Assembly: GCA_010093685.1 (NCBI GenBank) | Contig: MU006228.1 | Coordinates: 5,338 to 18,820, forward strand | Direction: 5' to 3' | Source: Ophiobolus disseminans | Lineage: Eukaryota; Ascomycota; Dothideomycetes; Pleosporales; Phaeosphaeriaceae | DNA: 13,483 bases | Shown: positions 7,470-13,483 of the stretch, in pieces | Layout of the letters: each line of letters starts with the position of its first letter | How positions within the stretch are numbered: position 1 is the stretch's first letter | The notes under the pieces: generated by a model | The model's input: the letters and a program-made list of their open reading frames with translations, nothing else | Databases searched by the model: none | What the model was told of the DNA's origin: nothing | Position numbers and translations under genes: made by a program

Positions 7470-10400
7470 TCATTGTGCAGTAGGAAAAATACTGAAATGT
7501 AAAAGTGATACCCAATTTTTGTGTCTCTGACGAGGCAGTAGTTTTGTAAGGCCGTCAGCTAGCTGGCTTTTGGTCTGTATGTATGAGAGATTGATGTTCT
7601 GCTCTTAAGATTCCTGGCGTAGCCAGTGATGATGTATATCGACATGTCGCAGTGAAGTTTTAAGGCGAGGCGTAGCTGTAGTGACAAGTCGAATCGTTTG
7701 CTGATTGTCGCAGAATAGTATTTGCTCATTGCCTAGATCAAACTCAATGTCTTTGAAGAGTCTCCACCACTAGAGTAGCTCTGTGCCTGCTGAGGATGCA
7801 GCGACGAGCTCAGCTTTAGTGGTAGATTTGGTCACGCATCGTTGAAGTGTCGCTTTCTAGTCAATAGGACTGCCAAACAGAAAGAATATATATCCTTAAG
7901 AGCTCTTCCGTGTAGCTTTGTGATCAGCGTATAAAGCATTAGTAGCGCTAAAGAAGTCCAGCTCTTCGTGATCAACGATGTGAGTAGTGTTAGTAGATAT
8001 TAAAGCGTCGTAGTAGAGCGCTCGATCTTTAGTGTGGTGTAGATATGCTATCGTCTAATAGGCAGCGTCTATATAGCGTTGGGTTAGATTGACAAGGAAT
8101 TTAGCTAGTTTTAAGTGAGCTTTGGAAACATCAGGTCGTGTAGCAGTAGCAACATAGCCGATAGATCCAACTAGTTGTGCGTATCTGTTTAGATTGGCTT
8201 CGTTCTTTAGCTCGTCTGAGGGAAGGAGTTCCTCAAGGGGAAGCGGAGTCGCAGGAGGTTAAGTAAATTGCTTTAGCGACAGATATTTAGTGCAGAGCTT
8301 GTTAATATACGCTAGCTGCGATAGCAAGATCGATCCAACTAACCTATCGCGGTATGTCTGTATGCCGCAGAAGGTAGATAGCTCTTCTAGCAATCGAATC
8401 TCGTATTTGCGTAGGAGCTTGCGTTTAAAGAGGTCAAGAGCGGCTGTGTGTGCTGGCTTAGCAAGGACTACAATGTCGTCGACGTAGAAGAATACTAGTA
8501 GCTTGTTGTTTTTCTACAGGCATAGAGCATCTTTGACTAGTTTAAGTCTAAGCTCTGTAAGAGTCTTCGTGAATTCTTCGTACTAAAGAAGTGGCGAGGT
8601 TTTCAAGCCGTATAGTGCGCGGCGTAGCTCCTAAAGATAATCTAAATTAGAGAAACCTTCTAGTAGATAGCAGAATACTAGCGTGGCAAGTTAAGCGTTT
8701 GTGAACGCGTTAACAGTATCGTATTGTCAAACCTCTATGTTAAAGTAGGCAGCAATAGCTATAAGTGCTCGGAATGTACGTATAGCTAGTGTAGCAGCGT
8801 ACGTATCTTTAGCTGTTATTTAAAGATCGCCTCGTACGCAGATCCTAGCCTTGTATTTGTTAAGGTAGCCTTCGCTATTAAGCTTGTATTTAAACACCTA
8901 AAGCAGTGGTAGGACCTCGTAGTCTTGAGCGTTAAAGTCCGTCTAGTTAATAGTCTTGTATGTGCCTTTGCGCTTAATATCTGATATCTCGCGCTATATA
9001 GCTGTAATAAAGCCTTGTTAGTGTAGAGCTGTTAGCTTCATCACATCCTAGTAAAATCGAGGTTTAGGCGGTAGATTTAAGTGATGGAATTGCGTCTTTA
9101 GAGCTGTAGTAGACGCAGCTACAAATGTCGACTAGTATTTGTTGATAAAGAAGCTGCTGCTTTTACGAGAGGGCTTTCAGCTTCGTGTTAATCCTTTAGA
9201 AAGGATATACGTGTTGCGTAGGTTGCTGTTAATAACCTTGCAGTTTTGTGCAGCGTTTGAGTTAAGTGAGCTGCGTCGCTTCCGCTTTCTTAATGTTTAA
9301 GCAGAGGGCTAGAAGTCTAGTGTAGGACTGCGTCTAAGAGTAGCTGATAAGGCTTAAGTAGGGAATTAAGAATCTAGATTAGGAGAGATTGTAGAGGCTA
9401 GTGTTAGCAAGAGAGGATCGCTGTGGAACTAATTGTGAGGCTTTGAGTGATCGTCTAAAGGCGAGCTAGATTTAGCCTAATCAAGTTCTGATATACTACT
9501 ATACTCGTCTTCTAAAGAATTCTTAGGATCTTATAAAGCTGGCATATAAAGTGTGTGCGTAATTGCTTTAAGCTCTTCGCCTTGCAGGAGTGGATCAGAT
9601 TCGTCTTTGTGCTAGTAGAAGAGATCCTCCTTAAATATAACATCTCGTATCCGAATTACCTTGCCTTAATGTGCTCTGCTTGTCGCATTTAGTAGCTAAA
9701 CTCGATAGATATTCGAGGAGTCGTAGCTAATAAGGTATCCGATGAGTGCGCGTAGAGATAGTTTATCGCCTCGTAGTATCTGTTAACGGAGCGCGTATGC
9801 ACGGCAGCCGTATACTCGTAGATAAGCAATTGACGGCTGCTTTAAGTAGGCTATTTCGAATAGAGTTTTCTAACCAATTGTTCGTGTAGGTGTGCGATTA
9901 AGCAGGTAGGCTGCAGTAACGTATATCTTAGGAGTAAGCTATAGAGGTAAATTCGATGTAATGCTTATAGATCGGCTTCGAACGATTAAGTTCTTGCCTA
10001 AGCGTTTAGTAGATCTGTTCTGTTCCTTAGTGTGTAGTGCTCTAATTTAGAGTCGAATACCTTCTCTGTAACAGTACGCTCGCGCTAAGTCGTTAGTAAG
10101 ACTGTAGCCTTTCTTATCATTAGCAATTAGAAATGTAATAGTAGCGTTAAATTCGCGTTTAAGTGATCGATTAAGGCGGGTAAGGACGTTAAGAAGCGTT
10201 GCTTTATCGCGCTTTGCGATTGTATACACGAAATTAACCTTTGTGTATAGATTAAAAGCGTAGAAGACGTATCGATGTCTGTTGTAGCTAGTGACGTCAA
10301 GCTGTATAAGATCAATCGCTACAGTTTCGAAAGAACGAGACACGCTAAGCTTATATCCAATACGCTGTGAGATAATTTGATGTGCCTTGTTCTGCAGGCA

Positions 10401-12167
10401 TTCTTTGCAGTTAATTGTAGCTAGAGCAGAACTAGTTAGTAGCAGTATTCCTCTAACGTAACTTAACAGGCGTTCAATAGCGTTACTGCCTGCATGTCCT
10501 AGCAAGACATGTAGCTAAGGCTTAGTAAGCGATCGAGGCTTTAGCAGTAATGCGGAATGTTGTAGCCTGCGTTAATTAGTTGCGAAGGCTGCATGCTGCA
10601 GTAGTAGCTGTGCTGTAGGTTAAGAGCGATGCACGACTAGCTAATAGCCTCCTAGTTAGGTAAGCTTTGCGATATCTTCGCGAGGTGTTCCTCCGCAGTA
10701 GAGTACGTTTCGACTAGAATCGAAGTGGATATTTAATAATGTAAGACGCGAGAGGGAGACAAGGCTAGTAAAGAAGGATAGGATAAGAGCTACCCGCTTC
10801 AGCGTAGAAGTCTTAATGCCGCTTAGTGTTGTTAGGGGTATTGTAACTTCTCCCTATGCTTTAATACGAGCATCTAAAGCACCTGCTAGGACGATATCAT
10901 CGTCGGCTGCCGGAGCCTTCTAGTAGAACTCGGCGGGGTTGTTGCAGATGTAGATATCTATAGCAGGATCTAGCGTCTATAAGTAGAGAAGCGGATAGTC
11001 GCAGAGCAATAACTAGTTGTTAAACGCTAATAAGAAGACAGCATATGCCTCGTGTAATGATTAATCTGTAGGTTAATCGCTAGCATTGATTTCTATCGAA
11101 TTAGCGTTAGTTCGCGTATTAGTATCCTTGCTCCTCAGCTTCTTGTAGCGTTAGTTCTTTTCCCGAATCTTGTTAAGGATGCCTTTTGTATCTGCAGCCT
11201 TAAATACAGCAATCTTCTTAGCTTTCTTAGGGTTTTCGACGAACCCTCGTGTTCTAAGTGTTGTGTTAATGTACGGACACAGTCCCTAGAAGTGGTTGTC
11301 TCTACAGAGGCAGGGTTTTGACAGTTTTTCGTCGCTTCTTAATCTTTTTCTCTTGTAAGGAGATTCTTGACCATTCAGCGTAGCTCTAAATACGCCTCTA
11401 TGAATGTTCGTCTTTCTTAAGTGCGTTATTCAATAATAGCGTAGGAAGTCTACAAGGACAGTAGATAGCTAAGACTCGCTGGAGACAGGTACGTTGCGGT
11501 TCAAGTTCTAGGTCTCTTTAGCTTTAAAGATACTAAGTGAGGCACTTGCAGCGTATGCAGCATTAACTTGCTTAATAGCTCGTACGAGATCCTTGTGTGC
11601 TCAGAAGCTATGTACTTCTAGCAAGTTAAGCTGCTTTGCTTAGTTGTACGCTGTAAGGAATTCGCTACACTAATCTTCGATGTTTAATCGGCGAGCGTGT
11701 AGAATTTTGGCTGCTTCGTACGCTTTTTAAACGCAGTACTCTTAATCAGCTGTAGTTAGAGAGTAGAGCTCTTAGAGCGTCTTAATTTAATTATGAATAG
11801 ACAGTTTGTCTTTAATGTAATAGAGGAGATCCTACTGTATAGTCTTAGTAATGTGTGCTTCGACTTGTCCTAACTTATCCTTTAGGCGTCTGTATTCTTT
11901 AATGTCCTTATAATAGTTACTAAGATCCTAATTGTACTGCAGGAGAGCCTGCTAAGTAGGCTGAGTTAGTGGAGATCTATTAGCGTTAACGGTGGGTACT
12001 AGTCGAACAGGCTTCTTAGGCTTCTGAAGTGGACGATAAGGCTAATTAGGGTTAATGTATTCCTATACGTTACCTGCTTCAGCGATGCGCTTAACAACAA
12101 AGATCTAGAGTTTCTAGTTACTCTAGCTGTTAAGAACGAGGTCGGATATAACGGTATTTTTCGACAT
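7470..12167 (-). pseudogene. Copia gag-pol polyprotein, 1,566 codons, many in-frame stops
   Basis: An ATG at 12167 (MSKNTVISDLVLN) starts a frame that stays in phase to the stop at 7470-7472 without frameshifts. Landmarks in that frame are a Gag zinc knuckle C-x1-C-x3-H-x4-C at 11312-11277 (codons 286-297), a protease-like LDPAIDIYICNN (Asp at codon 400, 10970), and integrase with GHAG and CKECLQNKAHQ, then ETVAIDLIQLD. The span 10505-10047 is open for 152 codons. An integrase C-terminal region (LIGYLISYDSSNIYRV, about 9760-9700) precedes RT and RNase H (about 8930-7500), with YVDD near 8486-8475. Stops are mostly TAG/TAA derivable from CAG, CAA or TGG. Gag and linker regions are the most damaged. 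In a live element this would make the capsid and enzymes from one polyprotein; here it cannot. Confidence 0.9.
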
Positions 12168-12244
12168 GCTGATCGCGACGCTCTGTTAGTCGAAAGCTAG
12201 GTAGGTAGGTAGGTCGGTTAAAGATTAATAAAGCGGATTAGGCT
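12168..12244 (-). other. Copia untranslated leader between primer-binding site and gag
   Basis: A short leader upstream of the gag ATG. It contains a small run of a 4-bp TAGG repeat on the plus strand (about 12200-12216). No other feature is seen. Confidence 0.5.
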
Positions 12245-12255
12245 AGGCTTATAAC
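12245..12255 (-). promoter_or_regulatory. Primer-binding site, likely half-tRNA (initiator Met) type
   Basis: Immediately inside the 5' LTR the minus strand reads GTTATAAGCCT. The complement of a typical eukaryotic initiator tRNA-Met anticodon stem-loop is GTTATGAGCCC. The two differences are a TpG-to-TpA change, expected from RIP, and a C-to-T transition. Copia and Ty5 are known to prime from an internally cleaved initiator tRNA-Met, so this matches a known mechanism. The assignment is inferred from the match and position. Confidence 0.65.
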
Positions 12256-12401
12256 TGTAAGCAGTAGGGAGCAGGTGACGAAGTGTGATGTTGTATTGTC
12301 CTAGACTAGGATGTCCGTGATCTAAGCTTATATACATAAAGTAGTAGGCTAATTAGCTAGTGGATAATCCACGTGACTATGCAAGGTGCCCTAGGCTTAT
12401 A
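12256..12401 (-). repeat. 5' LTR, right Copia copy (146 bp), heavily RIP-mutated
   Basis: It has the same length as the other two LTRs and aligns without gaps. Ten sites that are TG or CA in both 3' LTRs are TA here. They include the LTR terminus (GCTTACA to GCTTATA on the plus strand) and the CCAAT box (now CTAAT on the minus strand). The CACGTG box, the 13-bp palindrome and the TATATAA box survive. Loss of the CCAAT box would be expected to weaken the promoter. Confidence 0.93.
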
Positions 12402-13483
12402 GGATGCGTGTAAAGCTAAGGTCTTTAAGAGTTGTTGTGAACTCCTTCTGCTAGAGCATAGGTAAGATGCGCAATCTATATAAGGCCTTTTAGACCTTAA
12501 GAATAATACCTATCTTCTAGTATCCTTTAGGCATCCTTATGTAGATTTCCCTGTCTATAGTAGCATAAACAAATGCGTTTGTAATGTTATATTGCTTAAG
12601 TTCTAGGTTGTGCTTAGCTGCAATTGCTATAAGCATGCGAAATAATCTGCTAGCTAGGGTAGCTGCATAGGTGTCTTAGGAAGAGATCTGTCTCTGTTAG
12701 TCTCCTCTGACTACAAGGCGTGCCTTGCACTTAAGGAATTAATAATCCTTATTAAACTTGTAGGTGTATACCTACATACAGTCTAGGACCTAGTGACCTG
12801 TTAGTCTAATTAAGGCATAGAATACTTCTCTCTATAATTCCATTTTCTAATAGCTTGCTAAATAGTTACGTTCTGCTTCTTTAAACAGCTCTCCTATTAG
12901 ATATTCTTTAAGCTTAGTCTTATAAGTTAGTAGAGGTAGGAGCTAACTGCGGTGTAGCTTAATGCCTAAGGCAAGCAGCCTCTTTACCTTAGCCTTATCA
13001 ACCACTTCTCCTTTATGTTAGCTAACACATCTAGCCTAAGTTCCTGCTATAAAGGCAGCTGCCTATAGAACAGTCTTAGATAAGCATAACTGCGTTAATC
13101 CTATTGCCTTGTTTAGGGTCAACAATGTAGCTAGCAATACAGCTAGTAGTAGTGGTAATAGTGGAGGTGTTAGGTATTTGCCTATAATCTTTCTCTCTAT
13201 AATCTTCCTCTCTTAGTAATAGCTAGGTAGATTAGTCTCTTCTTAAGCTGTTAAGTCTTTAGTAGTGTCATCCTCAAAGAATAATTTAACCTCTAGATTA
13301 GTTAGTAGTGTTAGAAGCTCTATAGTCTTAACATAAGTTACAATCTCTTCTAGTGTACTATGCATAAGGTTGTCTATTAGGTCCTTAGTCTTGCTATTAA
13401 ATATTAAGTGCTTATTAAACACAACGTCGCGTGTGCTAATAACCTTAGCTATAGATAGTATCTAGATGCGATAGATGTTAGAT
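12402..13483 (-). pseudogene. Second Copia family: integrase C-terminus to RT fragment, RIP-degraded
   Basis: A different Copia family on the minus strand runs off the right end of the window. One frame carries SNIYRI, then KVISTRDVVFN (integrase C-terminal region, about 13482-13410), a linker, then RT motifs: VYTYKFNKDY and KCKARLVVRGD, DTYAATLASRLFRMLIAIAA, LELKQYNITNAFVYA and IYIRMPKGY. It stops at the junction with the 5' LTR at 12401, just after the LKDLSFTRI region. Many TAG/TAA stops derive from CAG, CAA or TGG. It differs clearly in protein sequence from the RT at 3-1448 (KARLVVRGD against KARICVRGD). The catalytic YVDD part would lie on the far side of the LTR but is not found there. 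Confidence 0.85.

Larger units (their letters stand above)
1..8917. repeat. Large inverted repeat: 1-1920 and 6998-8917 around a 5,077-bp core
   Basis: The two Copia 3' halves face each other tail to tail, giving arms of at least 1,920 bp limited by the window edge, with no indels. The inner halves (961-1920 and 6998-7957) differ at about three sites. The outer halves differ at about 38. The DUF3723 gene sits in the core. Confidence 0.9.
6998..12401 (-). mobile_element. Complete Ty1/Copia LTR retrotransposon (right copy), RIP-inactivated, 5,404 bp
   Basis: On the minus strand the order is 5' LTR (12401-12256), primer-binding site, leader, one gag-pol frame (12167-7470), 3' UTR, polypurine tract and 3' LTR (7143-6998). 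Gag zinc knuckle, protease, integrase, RT and RNase H follow in Copia order in a single frame. The two LTRs differ at 11 positions, all transitions. Ten are RIP-type changes present only in the 5' LTR. No target-site duplication is found: 6993-6997 is GTTGG while 12402-12406 is GGATG. The right flank is the RT of another Copia family. Confidence 0.93.

Noticed and set aside
1..13483. Starship captain (DUF3435 tyrosine recombinase)
   Set aside because: No frame shows a tyrosine recombinase signature. The Starship idea rests only on the DUF3723 gene.

Overview
The window looks like a transposon-dense part of a filamentous ascomycete (Pezizomycotina) genome. The signs are short GT-AG introns of 50-75 bp, one with a TACTAAT branch site, Ty1/Copia retrotransposons degraded in the pattern of repeat-induced point mutation (RIP: CpA to TpA and TpG to TpA, leaving many TAG/TAA stops), and a gene of the fungus-specific DUF3723 family. 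I cannot name a species. Dothideomycetes would fit, but that is a guess.

Layout. (1) 1-1920, + strand: the 3' part of a Copia element, with reverse transcriptase and RNase H in one frame broken by stops, a 3' UTR, a polypurine tract and a 146-bp 3' LTR (1775-1920, TGTAAGC...GCTTACA). (2) 1921-3061: no convincing gene, only short simple repeats and a TATA-like box. (3) 3062-5950, - strand: an apparently intact multi-exon DUF3723 gene, with two well-supported introns and a possible third. Its protein has a ParB-like N-terminal motif, the full DUF3723 core, a long Glu/Ala/Lys coiled coil and a C-terminal cap. (4) 5951-6997: the gene's upstream region, with nine copies of a 16-bp tandem repeat (6024-6166), a short hairpin, a CTG/CTC-rich stretch and possibly decayed coding sequence. 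(5) 6998-12401, - strand: a complete 5,404-bp Copia element of the same family, with both LTRs, primer-binding site, gag-pol frame and polypurine tract, dead from many stops. (6) 12402-13483, - strand: the integrase C-terminus to RT part of a second Copia family, also full of stops.

The two copies of the first Copia family converge on the DUF3723 gene and form an inverted repeat of at least 1,920 bp with no indels between the arms. The damage is polarised. The arm ends nearest the gene, including both 3' LTRs, are almost clean and nearly identical. The outer parts, including the 5' LTR at 12256-12401, carry heavy RIP. Nine in-frame stops are shared by the arms and four are private, so the copies seem to have multiplied or exchanged sequence after a first round of RIP. 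The complete element lacks a matching target-site duplication: its right side lies in the RT of the second Copia family, its left side in unrelated DNA. The locus therefore looks rearranged.

DUF3723 is one of the gene families recurrently carried as cargo by the giant fungal Starship transposons. No captain recombinase (DUF3435) is visible here, so a Starship link is only a hypothesis. An intact cargo-type gene inside a RIP-poor pocket, bracketed by inverted dead retrotransposons, is the most interesting aspect of the window.
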